64,000 nucleotides of DNA from Silene conica (Eukaryota; Streptophyta; Magnoliopsida; Caryophyllales; Caryophyllaceae): positions 56,689,048 to 56,753,047 of the forward strand of contig CM055311.2 of NCBI GenBank assembly GCA_029255685.2, in the 5' to 3' direction. The notes under the pieces are model-generated. The model ran no database searches. It saw nothing but the letters and a program-made list of their open reading frames with translations, and was not told the origin of the DNA. Both the position numbers and the translations under genes were made by a program. Shown here in pieces: positions 36,741-48,824 of the stretch (position 1 is its first letter; each line of letters starts with the position of its first letter).

Positions 36741-38113
36741 TGCACTGAAATAATGGAGAGGCTTGAACAGTATGTTTGAGTGTTTATTTCGAGCATTAAT
36801 TTTCAACACCATTTTTTGCACTGAAATGGAGAGCCTTCATATGGTTTTGTTTGCATCCAAATCTGGCCTGACTTTCAAGCATCATATCTCACGTTTTACT
36901 AATGAAAATCATTTGATTTTTGTGTCATTAGAAAGCTTAAGATCTTAAAAAAACAATGGCTTTTGAATCACCTTAATATCTGGTCTATAACTTGAGTTAT
37001 GGCCGTCCCAAACAGACTGCGCATTCTTGGACAGCCCATGACCTATGTGCACTAAAGTTTCAATAAATACAGATTTACTCAAGATATGAGGTTGATTCTT
37101 TTTTTAGGTGAAATTTAACTCATTTAGCTTTCCAAAGAGCTATCATACGTCCCTAAATTCATTCTGAGCTAAGAGATATGGCTTCTACAAGATAGGGCTG
37201 AGTTGATGAAACTTTCAGAAGAAAAGGGGCTGCATTGTTTCGAGGTGTCCTTGGGATTAGGGTAAGGGGCTGGTTGTTTATGGTCCTTATCTTAATCCCT
37301 CTTTTGTTCAAGCATGAAATTGGATGCTCTTAAACCCCAGCAACTAAGTGGTCCCGTGGCATCTATTGCTAGCTTCCAAGACTTCCTTTTTGGTTCAAGC
37401 AACTCCTACAAATCAGAAAGAAGGTTGCACTCTTTCTAAAATTGAGCAAACTAAACAACCAGGCTGCAACGTCCTTTAATGCAACTCTATGACAGTCCTT
37501 TTTGTTACTTCTTGCTTTATAACAGTCCTTATGATGGTCCTTTTTTAGTGTACTCCAAAACTGTCAGCCCTTATATTTTATTTTTATGTTTTGTGCAAAC
37601 TTTAGCCGTTGTAAACAAGAGGCAGCTGACCCCTTTTTGGCTGCTTCTACTAATATCTTTTGAGGGTGTTTTGTAGCCTTTAAATTAGGTTTTAGATGAA
37701 TGATTAGGATGAAAGATGAGCCTCTATATAAAGAGCTCACTTTCCTTTGTAAAAATCAGATTTGAGAATTAAGAAATAGAAAAGAAGGTTTTGAAAACCC
37801 TTTTTAGTTCATTGCTTTGTGCTTGAACAACTCCATTACTTCGTGTTTGGAGCCATGTTCCCGTCTTGCTTCGTGTTCTGGACGAGTACATGAAGAAGAG
37901 TGAGTCCTTGCTTCGTGATCTTGGATGATCTCTTAGGCTTAAACTTGCTTCGTGTTCTGGTTTAAGTCATATCCTAGTCTTGAGCCTTTGGTTCAAGTCA
38001 TATCCTTTACTATTGTACAAATAAAAACCTCAAAATAACAACTCAAAACCGAGACAAAAACAACTCACAAAAACAGCCCCATTTTGAAGTATTCATGAGT
38101 CCATTTCTGTTCA
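36741..38113 (+). mobile_element. Element E, 3' LTR
   Basis: 1373 bp, preceded by AAAGGCAGTT, a weak polypurine tract, and followed by duplication GGTAG. Confidence 0.92.
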
Positions 38114-39379
38114 GGTAGCAGTCGACAGGTTGACTAAGTGTGCTAGGTTCATACCGATTCGAGAGACTTGGGATATGGATCGCCTTGCTAAGGCCTACAT
38201 TGCAGAGATTGTTAACTATCATGGGGTTCTGAGAGAGATTGTTTCCGACAGAGATCCGCGTTTTTGTTCGAGATTCTGGAAAGCTCTTCAGGAGGCCATG
38301 GGTAGCTGCCTATTGATGAGTACAGCTTTCCATGCTGCTACAGATGGCCAGTCAGAGAGGACTATATAGACTTTAGAGGATCTATTGCGTGCTTGTGCAC
38401 TTAACTTTCAGACTTCGTGGGAACAGAGTTTACCGCTGGTTGAGTTCTCGTACAACAACAGTTATCATTCGTCGATCAAGATGGCTCCATATAAGGCGCT
38501 TTATGGTAGGAAGTGCCGTAGCCCGATTTGTTGGGATCAGTCGAGTGATGATCATGATTTAGGACCTGACCAGTTAGTTGTGACCATTGATCATGTTTAG
38601 ATTATTCGTGATAGGATGAAGGTCGCTCAGGACCGGCAGAATTCCTACGTCGATGTTCGTCGTAGACCGCTTGAGTTTGTGGCTGGTGACAGAGTGTTTC
38701 TCAGGGTTTCTCCAATGAAAGGTGTGAAGAGATTTGGTGTTAAGGGTAAGTTGAGCCCTAAGTACATTGGACCGTATGAGATTGTAAAGAAGATTGGTAT
38801 CGTTGCTTATCGGTTAGATTTGCCTCGTAGTTTGGGCAAAGTGCATAGTGTCTTCCATGTTTCGCAGCTCCGCAAGTATGTCAGTGACCCTAGTCACGTG
38901 CTTCAAAGAGAGATCTATAACCTTGAGCCAAATCTTGCATGCAAAGAGCGTCCCATGAAGATCCTAGATGTAACACCCCCATTTATTTAAGGGCCTGTAC
39001 TAGGACTCCTCAGATAAATAAAGGTGTTACCATCCCGGTTTCCCGAGGCAATAGATACAAAGGAAGATAAACAGTACTTTAAATAGAAAGTTAACTCAAG
39101 TCATGATCTTACAACCGTATCAAAAGTCTTATCAACATAAATAAAATACAACTCGTACTAAACTGACTAAGGTGTTCTAGACATCTAATCTGGTCCGGAT
39201 CCAAGCTCTTCCTCCCATAGCTCCCCCTTAGTCTTAGCCACCTGTCAATCTGCTCCCCAATAATTGGTTCATCACAGGTGATCACGAATACACAGGGTCA
39301 ACCACAAGGTTGAGTAGAGAAAACTATAAATAAACCACGTTACTAAAAATAGAAAGCTGAACTTCTCCACTCCGAATCA

Positions 39380-39502
39380 CAGACCCTTTTTCTCCGCACC
39401 ACACAGACCCTTTATCTCCGCACCAAACACAGACCCTTTATCTCCGCACCAAACACAGACCCTTTATCTCCGCACCAAACACAGACCCTTTATCTTCGCA
39501 CC
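39380..39502. repeat. Tandem repeat of about 27 bp in element F
   Basis: Five units of CAGACCCTTTATCTCCGCAC plus spacer, with small changes; the first unit and its spacer are shorter. Confidence 0.9.
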
Positions 39503-39939
39503 ATTTCGTATCACAGAATTATATATCACAATATACCAATCATAATACAATATATATAAACATGATTAATATCAGCCAATATACAGATTACACATCTCAT
39601 ATACGTAGTATTCCCCTACCTCGTAACTGCAGAAGAAAATGGCAAAGTGAACAACTGTTCTCAAAAGTGCTCCACACGAAAACTTCCACCTAAAATTATA
39701 TTACTTAATTAATAAACTTCCTACTCACGTAAACGTACACACATTCCATTTATAGTAACTTCCTATATATAGTAGTTTCCAAAAATAGTAACCTTGGTTT
39801 GAAATTCAAATCATTCGAATCATTAAATAAGACTCAAATTAAAATTGCCATGAATAAAAATATTATACCATAAATACTAGTCATATTAACCATAAATAAA
39901 AAGATATCAAAATAAAAATATATAACATACATATTAATA

Positions 39940-39941
<2 letters not shown>

Positions 39942-39985
<44 letters not shown>
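39942..39985. repeat. TAA microsatellite in element F
   Basis: About 14 TAA units. Confidence 0.9.
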
Positions 39986-39987
<2 letters not shown>

Positions 39988-41548
39988 TATAAAAACAGCC
40001 GTGAACAGCCCAGCAAACCCGTGGTGACCCTCGTGTACAAACACCCCAAGACCACCGTGTCACACACCCATCCACCACCGACAGCCACCACCACTTGTTC
40101 CCAGAACCGCCTTCTACCAAAACAACCACCAGCAGCAGCCTCGCCGGCCGCCGGTGACCTGAACCAGACTCCCAAACCAACCCGACTCCTTGCCCCTCCT
40201 TCTGACCAGACCCTCTTTGACACCCAAACGACACCACACCAACCACCGCCATCAACCCCTCTGACCACCACCACCTTCCCTGGACACCAGACTCGAGACA
40301 CGGTGGTAGCATTGCACTGACCTCCCCCGAGTCCTCAATGCTACCACCCCCAAACACCCATGCGCTCACCTGAACAACCTTTACCACTGACTTCGACAGA
40401 AACAACCCATAAACACCCCTGACAACCAACCCTGTAACACCGTGACTACGCACCACCATAACCTGAGACCACCACCACAAGAAACCCCCATGAACCACCA
40501 GTTTCAGCACCCAAAGATCCAAAACAGACGACCTACGACTGACACAAAATCTGATTTAGAAAAGACGCAACAGACCACGACCAAAATGAAAACGTACAAC
40601 TCCTTTCCCTGACCCCGTGTTTGACAACCTCGAAAACCATGTAAAAACAACCACGACACCACAACTATGACTAACATGTAAACTCTCTACATACTAGCAT
40701 AAGATTATATAAAAACAACCAGAATATAAAGTGTAATTCTGCTCTTAAACAAACAACAAAAAGATGCATACAGTAGCGTTACAGGAATCGTGGTGCTCAA
40801 CCCTGCTGCTTGGCCAAAACGAGGTGTCTTAGGGATGCTTACAACCACCGCGCACTGGTGTTTTCTCTTCTCTAAGGTGGCGGCTAGGCTTTGGTGAGGT
40901 TAGATCTGTTTTTGAATGGTGATTAGGTTAACAAAACACTCCTTAAATATGGCGGCAGGAAAGGGTGTTTGTGATAACATCTGAAAATTCCGTGTGGGCT
41001 TCCCTTGGCACGCAAATCGAGGCCCACTCCAGGCACCCAATAGGTCCCAAGTTCGACCCTTAGCAACCCCATACTACCAAGATTAAAATAGGGTACTAAG
41101 ATCCCCGTTTTGAATCCCACCTAAGTCTCGAATATCTCGCACAAAACGAGTGTGCGTAAGCCTATTAACGAACGATTTAATAAAGAAAACACTATCGCTT
41201 ACTCACGACAAGCCCCAAAATGCGAGGTATTACAGTCTTTCCCCCTTAAAAGAACTTCGTCCCGAAGTTCAACAACACACAAAAGACAAAACAATCAAAC
41301 CAAACAAACGTGGAACATAAAACATCACCAAAGTTCACTTAAAACGTCAAATGTTACACTAGATCGTCAGGACCGGAAGCTGAGGAGCAAGGTGGTGCCC
41401 CTGATGAAGATCCTATGGCGTTGTGGCGATGTGGAAGAGCAGACTTGGGAGACAGAAGCTTCGATGCGCGCTACGCATCCATCCCTTTTTGATTGAAGTA
41501 TTTTACCTAGGTTTATCTTCGTTCAAGTTTCGAGGACGAAAACTTTTG

Positions 41549-41562
41549 AAAGTTGGGGTGAT
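41549..41562 (+). other. Polypurine tract of element B
   Basis: AAAGTTGGGGTGAT directly before the B 3' LTR, after TTTCGAGGACGAAAAC. Confidence 0.85.
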
Positions 41563-42058
41563 TGTAACATCCCGTATTTTCGTAAAATAATATTTTAATA
41601 TTTTAAAGTATTTTTCGGAATATAATATTATTTTAATAATATTTCGTAAGTTTTATTTTAATAATTTCCGTTAAGTTCCATCTTAAGAATTCTTTTATCT
41701 TAAGATGTTTGGTTCACTTGGCATTTCCCGTCTTAGGTTTCCGTTCCACTTAAATTGAGGAAACCCGACTCACTTAAATAAAGGACACCTCCTTTCTTCA
41801 TTCTTACGACATTCATTTCCTCAACAAAACTCTTTCACTGTAAAACCAAAACTCAATTTTCTCTCTTCTTTGAAAGGCTTTAAAAGATCATCTCAAGGCC
41901 TTCTTCAACTCGAATCAAGGTAAAGTTTACATATTCGGAATCCTCTCGCAATTTCTGATCTTTCTATCACTTTTATTTTTCGTTTCTCGAACTTCCGTTT
42001 CCGGGCTGTTTTTGCCCTAATTCGTTTTAAGCCCCTAATTTCCGTTTTTATGTTCTTA

Positions 42059-42130
42059 GGAGTTGGCTTGGACGATCCCGAGGTTGATTCTTACGTTGTG
42101 GAGGAAGATTTTGGAGCACAAGACGCTTGA
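42059..42130 (+). other. Short conserved LTR reading frame, B 3' LTR
   Basis: Identical peptide to 19374-19445 (GVGLDDPEVDSYVVEEDF onward). Confidence 0.5.
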
Positions 42131-42499
42131 GGTGACGATAATGAGCTTACTCGGCCTATTTGTTAAATTAGCACGCCTTGTGTTAAATTTGATGTCTTTA
42201 TATGTTTAAAAGCATGAGATAGGTTGCAAACATCTTTAGTATACTTATTAATCTGATTGTTGTTGGAAATTTATGTTGAAATCATCATTTGAGTTGGTTT
42301 TGGAGTATACATGAAGATGGGTTTAATTTGGGGTTTTGATGTGAATCCATGAAATTGATATTGTTTATAGGTTTGTTATAGTTGTTTGATGCTATAAACA
42401 TGCTGGGACTGTTGAGATGTTGTTTAGAATCATGTTTATGAAGATTGGATGAAGGATTTGAATGTTTCTTATTGTCGAAATTGGCGTTTTTCGTGTTCA

Positions 42500-42900
42500 G
42501 GGACTCTGAACCGGTAGGCCGACCGGCAGCCGGCCGACCGGCAGCCGGTCGACCGGCTGAGAGGTTGTTCTTGTGTAGTTTTTTTATGTTAGGAAATTGA
42601 TGATAGGCTCCCAGCCGGGTGGACGGCCGCCAGTCCACCGGCTGAGAGACCTAATAGATGCTAAGTTTTCGAGAAAAAGTGTTAGGGAAGGGATTCCTAG
42701 CCGGTAGGCCGGCTAAGGATCCCCCCCTTCTTTTGAAAAATTGTGTATTGTAGGCTGAGGGAGGATTCCCAACCGTGTGGCCGGCAGCCGGTCCACCGGC
42801 TGAGGATCCTTTCCTCTTGTTTTTTATATAATGGCTGCGTATGGGGAAGGGACTCCCAGCCGGCTGAACGGCAGATGGTCTGGCACCGGCTGAGAGCCCC
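42500..42900 (+). repeat. GC-rich palindrome array, B 3' LTR
   Basis: Five blocks as in 19815-20190. The first is longer here, with an additional GCCGACCGGCA unit, and several arms are mutated. Confidence 0.82.
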
Positions 42901-43144
42901 TGTTCTCATTTAAAGGTGTTTATCTTATGATCGGTTCATCCGATTTGCTTGAGACTCGTTCCGTGTGCCTTGTATGTGTGTTTGAGGTCCCCGGAGTTCG
43001 GGCGGCACTATATTAGGTTCGGGCATGGAGTGAGGATAGAGACCCCCCGGTCGGACAACCGAAAGGGAAACCGGCTCTCCCTCGACTTAGTTCTTGGGGT
43101 CAATTAAGTGTTGTTTAGAGGTCAGTGAAATTAGGACTATGGAC

Positions 43145-43670
43145 CTGGTTGTAGTACATATCGGAATATGTCTGAGTTGGGACCGCTAGAGTACGATATG
43201 TACTGATGTCTGATTCATGTCAAGGTATGTCTGAGTTGGGACCTCTAGTTTGACATGTGAGTGTTTGTGGCGTGACGGTCATGTCTGAGTTGGGACCTCT
43301 AGACCGTTACGTGTATGGAAGATGCGGTAGGAGATGTCTGAGTTGGGACCTTTGTCCTACCGTGTGTCTATATGACCGTGGTGAATTGAATCTGAGTTGG
43401 GAGTTGATTCACTACGAAGGGTAATGGTTATGGCTGAGTTGGGTCAATGAACCATTATTAGCGATATGGTATCCATTCGTGCCTGAGTTGGGGTTCACGG
43501 ATGTATGCTTGCTGAACTTGTGTACCAAGTTTACCTGAGTTGGGGTGTGACTTGGACACTGCTGATTGTGTTTAGTTCTTTCCTGAGTTGGGGTTAGTTC
43601 TAGATACTGTTGTTTGCATCTGCTTGCCTGAGTTGGGGTACAGCGTCAGATGTTGCTGAATTGTGTTTAT
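43145..43670 (+). repeat. Hairpin array with covarying arms, B 3' LTR
   Basis: As in the 5' LTR plus one unit at about 43322-43364, with arms CGGTAGGA and TCCTACCG, which are fully complementary. Confidence 0.87.
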
Positions 43671-44314
43671 CATGAGTATTGTTATCATTTTAGTATTGTT
43701 CGTCCAAGGCATTGGATGACTCTTATTCTGAGTTCGTAAATGGTTTGAAGAGAAAGACCCCCCGGCCGGGCAACCGGAAGGGAGACCGACTCTCACTTCA
43801 AATAGTTTCCGAAGTTAGTTTAGAGCTTTTGCGTAAGTGAAGCATGTTGATATGAAAGTTTATATATATATATATACTTCGCATGTTATAACGTTGGATG
43901 TTCTTATGTGTTATATGTTGTTAACAATAGGTGGCTAGGAGAACTTTAGTCACTCCCCACTGATTGTGACATACATGTTTTCATGTATGTAGGTACATGA
44001 CGGTTGCTGGAGGGTTACTTAGGCTAGCGAACGATGATCCTATCATCGATGACATACCCGTTTATCGTTTTAGCTAGACCTAGTCTTTTGATATACATTG
44101 AGTGCCTGTAGGGATATGTTATCCCAGGCTGTTTTTGTACTTATGGTCTTTCGTACTTAGACTTATACACTTATCTATGTTGGTTTCTTTCAGTATGTAT
44201 AGTTTTGTTTAATTCACCTCGTTCTTATCATGCATGTTAAAGTTTAAATTCCGCGTAAATTTTGGCATGTTTGTATGTTTTACTTTCCGCTGCGACGAGA
44301 GGTTTTACAGTTGT

Positions 44315-44904
44315 CATATAAGAGTCAACATTAGGTGTTGTCGACTTTATGTTTCTATTGAAACATGACCGACTTTATATTACTACTTCGTATTTTTTAG
44401 GTTACCCGTAATAAGGGTTTGGAAATTTTATATTGGAGAAATACAAACTAATAAATGTAATATATTAACAAATGTAGTTTATAGACATTTTTCAATATTT
44501 GTAATGTTGTTGGCTATTGACAAAACATTATCAATATTTTAAAGACAAATTATATGTGGTCCGTCACAATTTTGTATTTACTACAAACAATTTAATTACT
44601 TTTGAACATCATTTATTAAAAGAGGATTTTTGAAAATAATGAATTGTTGTTATATTTAGCCATCTCTACGAAATATCCAATAATTTGTGACAGTTTTCAT
44701 ATTATTTCTACTATAGTCTTTTAATTACCCGATAATTCCTTTTTTTTCTGTCTTTTTTCTTCGTCGGAGTCGTTTTAGGTTATACGTAGTTTTTGTAGAT
44801 GTGATATAATTTGGGGATTAACTTAACTTACTTAGTTTGACGATGGCAGATTCGATAAATGGTAAACGACTTAATTTGCGAAAATGATTTGGGTGTTTAG
44901 CGTG
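44315..44904. other. Flank of element B, old repeat, no gene seen
   Basis: AT-rich. About 44370-44550 resembles 18535-18690 in the same orientation. No coding region recognised. Confidence 0.55.
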
Positions 44905-44921
44905 AAAAAGACTCAATTATT

Positions 44922-45036
44922 TTTTATTGGTTCAACGAAGCACGCACTTGGTCACATTACAATAGAGAGGAGAGGGAATCGAACCTAGGACCTATTGTCC
45001 AGGATACCTTCGTCTTCACCACTGAACTAAGACATC
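44922..45036 (-). mobile_element. tRNA-derived SINE
   Basis: On the minus strand it has a box A (TTAGTTCAGTGGTGAAG) and a box B (GGTTCGATTCC) of a tRNA-type RNA polymerase III promoter, then a short tail ending AATAAAAAA. It is flanked by a perfect 17-bp direct repeat AAAAAGACTCAATTATT (44905-44921 and 45037-45053), the mark of LINE-driven insertion. The body is only about 115 bp, short for a plant SINE, so it may be a truncated or minimal family. Confidence 0.85.
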
Positions 45037-45053
45037 AAAAAGACTCAATTATT

Positions 45054-46952
45054 AGACTTTGCAATTCTCCAAATTAACTAATCAAGAAATAAACTTGATT
45101 AATGGTGGCAGGTCTATCTCCAAAGAAAATCAAGATGGCAGCATTATTTGGTATTGTTTCTTATTTCGGTTGTGTTTGCTTATGATTTAAGGTGAAATCT
45201 AAAGATGTTTAACTTAGTTGATTATGAAATGACTAAATATCGAAAATTAGGGGTCTTTGTTTGATTTTTAATCCAAAACAATTATAGTCGGAGTGATCCG
45301 AGATTAATGGTTGCAGAGAAGTTTAAAGATTCTATGCACAAGTTCGATTAGTGCAATACCATCTCTTTTTGATTTTCTAACATTCTTTTTTATCTCCTTT
45401 GACATTTAGTTTTTCAGTTGTTGAATTTGTAGTGTTCATATTCCGTTATACCAACATTTGACCCTCTTATAAGTTCATTATTACAGTTTGTTTCACCTTG
45501 CATAAATAGCTTATCTAATAGACCCTACAACTCTACCAACATCTTCTAATAAGTCAGCTCCAAACTACTAAGCTTCAGAGGAAGGAGTTGAGAGTTTTCA
45601 CAATTTTTAGTTTGCTTAGTACTAGCCGCTAACATCTTTAACAGAATAAAGCCTTAACAGAAGAAATAAAGTTGGCTATTGAAGTCTTGAAGAGGACGAT
45701 AATGAAAATTTTAGGGAGGTAACTGGGGGTTAGACCGCTCTTATAGATGAATACGAAGTAAGTGATTTGTATGTAGTCATTATAAGTCTATCTTGCTCGA
45801 ACTCAGTGAGAAGTATCCTACACGAATACGTGTCCAATTCGTGTCGGATTTGACTATTATATAGAAATAAATCATTATTTTGGTATAAAATTCAGTATCC
45901 AAATGTCATACCTTTGTCCGAGTGTCCAGTGTGCTATTGTCTGCGCAACATAGCTATAAGTATTGGTTGTAAAATTATGGTTATGTTACTATCAATTATA
46001 CAACTACCAAATTAGGACTTGCTCATTTTTAATTTGATTTAATCATTGTGAGACTACTATTTTAAGGCATACACCCTGACACTAAATCATTCCATTTTTC
46101 AAAATTTCTGATGTGGATTTTGAACAAATAGGTCAATTCAAAGGAATTAAACGGAATAACATGTACTAAATTCTATTACTCCGTATACTTTAATTTATTT
46201 CACCTTGCCAAATTAGCTAATACATTGTCATTGGGCCAGTGATCAACGTATGAAAAACGTATTGGAGGGCTCGAATTTTGTATACTCTGTCTTAGTTTGT
46301 AAAGGCGCGCCTCGAGTGGGCCTAAGATGCTCCATGGATGAGGCACTAATCAAATCTCGCCTTTGAGCAACTTAGATTTCCTAGGACACATTAAATGAGA
46401 CTTAACAGATTATTTAAAATCTAATAAACCCTAGAACTTTCCAGAATATGCTATTGCATAAGCAATGCTGAAAATGCAAATTATCTCACAATTAGGAAGT
46501 ATGAATGTTACACTATATATTAACATTTGGTGTTTGCATTCCAGGGAAACAACGAAGGGTGTCAAAGTTCAATTTCAATTTGAAGGCACAAATGCAACGA
46601 GATTGGATATGGCGTGATTAAAATGAGCTCTTTAATTCTTTGATTTTAGTACTTGTGTGGGCCTGTATCATACAACATTTACAACATTCCGTTGGTATTT
46701 ATATTTAGAATTGCACTAATATGTTTGATATTGTTGTACTTGATGGAGTCAGTCTCATTAATTCTTTGATTTTGGACGGAATATAGAAAAATGACTATTT
46801 TAAACTAAATTTTTTTTACGATGAAGGAATAATGATTTGAATCATCTCTGTTTTTATTTCTGGATTATCATTCGGAAACAATCTCTTTGTTTTGTTAATG
46901 CAACTGTAAAATTGAGTATCTCCGACCTCTTACATCATGGTTTATGGGAGTC
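45054..46952. other. About 1.9 kb with no recognised feature
   Basis: AT-rich. No long frame, LTR or RNA gene seen. This may be the least repeated part of the window, or an old decayed repeat. Confidence 0.5.
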
Positions 46953-48824
46953 TGTAACACCCCCATTTACCTAGGAGCCTGAACTAGGACTTCCAGGGTA
47001 AATAAGACTGTTACCATTCTGGTTAACCCAGGGTAGTCGATAATCATAGTGAAAGATAAACAGTACTTTATAGGTAAATTGTTAACTGAAAGCCGGTACA
47101 AGACAAGTTTATGAAAAAAGTCCAAAAACTATACAACTGATAACAACCTCAACTAAAACATGTGAAAACAAGTGATCTAGAACTAGGTCGGTCCATTCCA
47201 TGTCTCTCATTCCATGCCCAGCTCCTAATCCTGTTGCCTCTGACCTGAAAGATCTACTCCCCATTCCGGATCATTGTAGGTGAATACGAATACACTGCCA
47301 ACCTCGCGGTTGAGTAGGAATACACAAATATAAACAATGCAAATAAATGTGATATGCAAATGCCATGAAATGCTCGAGCTCAATCAATCTCATTCTCATA
47401 CCCTTGCACCAAGCCATACCGAACCTCCCGGCAGACTATACTCGGTCGTCACCAAACACCAGCTCAACAGCTGATAAGACACCAGGCCTGGTCTGCAAAA
47501 CCACCCTGGGCTTTACATCAGAACAATATCTGATCCATATCTTTCTCAATATTCAATGCATATGCCATGATTATGAATGCAACCCAAAATAAATAACCAT
47601 AAACTATCATGCTCAGAAATCATACTTGCATTCATAACATACAATGCACATCTACACAGAAATTAATACAGAACAAGCACCAGTGTAACCTACCTGAGAT
47701 AGCAACTCTGGACAAGCAATCACCGTCTAATAATATTCCTCCTCGAATTTCGTTCCTATAATTATTACTCACTATTAAACTCTATTCTTACATTACATGT
47801 TATAACTAATAATAGCTTACTAGATATAGACCTTCCAAAAATAGACTTGTTAAACATAGCATGAACAACTCATTTATAACATATTATATGCATATATCAG
47901 TATTCACAACTAGGCTCAATTCACACAATTATCATAGACCACCTATCTAATTATATCAATCATTATTACCCATACATAACTTAGTACCATAGTATGAAAT
48001 ATTGTCAATTTACCTAAATAACATGTGATACTAATATTATCATAACAACTACAATCAGAAAGCTTATATCATTAGTAATATTAACTTGTCACATGGTTAA
48101 TAATAATAAGCATTAACATCAATAACTATTTTTCAATTGTTACACATAATTTAAATATTAATACTAACAACACCATCACCCATACTAAATCATGTAATTA
48201 AAATAGTAATAGTGATTAACACTAATGATACCATTAATAATAATAATAATATCCATAAAATAAACACATTATAAATTATGGACCAACAAAATTACCCTAA
48301 GAGACCAACAACAACTTCTGACCCATATTAACACGCGCACAACCCAGCCCATATACATATCAGCAGACCGAACCCGCGAATCCCCACTACCGGCAGCCCT
48401 GTCAAACACCCCTCTCAGCACCGGCTGCCATCGCTGGCCTCCCCACTGACACCACCAGGCTCGCCACTGAGCCACGGTGGTTCCAGGGAGGAGGTCAGTG
48501 GCCACCTGCCACGACCACAACCATCAAAAACGCAAGCAGAAACTCTGGCCGTGCACCATCAGAAAACCCGCAATCAGACTAACCTTATGACCACCGTGAC
48601 AAAACCTTCCCACCGACACACACCAGTAACCACCACCTCCACTCACGATACCACCAGACCCACCTCTGGTCCATGGCGGTTCCGTTGGTGCAGGTGCCAG
48701 TCGTGGCCATCGCAACCATACACCGTATAAACTGACTCAAAACCTTCACCCACACGCCTACTCCGATCCACCTACAGACCACCTACATTCTAACCACCAG
48801 ACCACCACCGTGAAAGGCTACGAC
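46953..48824 (-). mobile_element. Relative of element F, partial Ty3 LTR
   Basis: Starts TGTAACACCCCCATTTAC and follows element F over its first few hundred bases (GATAAACAGTACTTTA; TTGAGTAGG), including a later GGTGG-rich section on the minus strand. The right part is missing because element H begins at 48825. Confidence 0.75.

Larger units (their letters stand above)
35029..38113 (+). mobile_element. Element E, TRIM-like retrotransposon without coding capacity (3085 bp)
   Basis: Two long LTRs (35029-36399, 36741-38113) around a 341-bp internal region that holds only a primer site and a short G/T-rich stretch. Target duplication GGTAG (35024-35028, 38114-38118) in B's integrase. LTRs are very alike, with a scattering of single-base differences. 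The internal end GTTTGAGGACAAACTTTTT resembles the end of Ty3 elements, so a Ty3 element is the likely parent and enzyme source. LTRs of 1.37 kb are long for a TRIM. Confidence 0.92.
38969..41358 (-). mobile_element. Element F, reversed Ty3 LTR plus remnant of internal region
   Basis: Flanked by the duplication CTAGA (38964-38968, 41359-41363). On the minus strand the LTR begins TGTAATACCTCGC at 41234 and ends GGGGGTGTTACA at 38969 (2266 bp). Just before it is a polypurine tract CTTTTAAGGGGGAAAGAC (41235-41252) and about 105 bp of internal sequence that ends directly in TGTTACA at 41358. It therefore looks like an element whose 5' LTR and nearly all internal sequence were deleted, leaving only the outermost bases of the 5' LTR. 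It interrupts B's chromodomain-like end. Confidence 0.8.
21744..41496 (+). pseudogene. Element B gag-pol, Tekay-like, heavily broken and interrupted
   Basis: Same polyprotein architecture as A. Pieces: start MVRPSNVEN (21744-21784), Gag and protease (23336-24932, two CCHC knuckles, DTGA), reverse transcriptase, RNase H and first part of integrase (33216-35028), integrase core and linker (38119-38968), chromodomain-like tail (41364-41496). Breaks beyond the four insertions: TAG 23436-23438 (Trp codon in D), an 11-bp tandem duplication (23676-23697), TAG 23798-23800, TAG 33674-33676, TGA 33815-33817, TAG 34178-34180, a 16-bp deletion near 34523, a one-base loss near 34925, TAG 38367-38369 and TAG 38598-38600. 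The many lesions mark B as an old copy. Confidence 0.92.
18878..44309 (+). mobile_element. Element B, Tekay-like Ty3 element with four nested insertions
   Basis: About 10.1 kb once the insertions are discounted. LTRs at 18878-21576 and 41563-44309. Flanks ATTGT (18873-18877) and GTTGT (44310-44314) match at four of five bases and are probably the decayed target duplication. Inserted in it: a solo LTR (21785-23330), element C (24933-33210), element E (35029-38113) and element F (38969-41358). Each has a perfect 5-bp duplication of B sequence. Confidence 0.93.
41563..44309 (+). mobile_element. Element B, 3' LTR (2747 bp)
   Basis: Starts TGTAACATCCCGTATTTTCG and ends GAGGTTTTACA. It has one more hairpin unit than the 5' LTR and a shorter TA tract. 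The GACCCCCC motif pair is near 43040-43080 and 43756-43793, and the U5 stem-loop near 44104-44133. Confidence 0.93.

Noticed and set aside
39834..40522. Minus-strand Gly/Val-rich frames of up to 213 residues in element F
   Set aside because: They lie in a GGTGG-rich part of the LTR, overlap each other in different frames and show no domain.
44945..45035. Functional tRNA gene
   Set aside because: Box A and B are present, but no complete cloverleaf is evident and the flanking 17-bp repeat and A-rich tail fit a SINE.
48269..48782. Minus-strand Gly/Trp-rich frames in the F relative
   Set aside because: Same low-complexity LTR section as in F; not conserved as protein.
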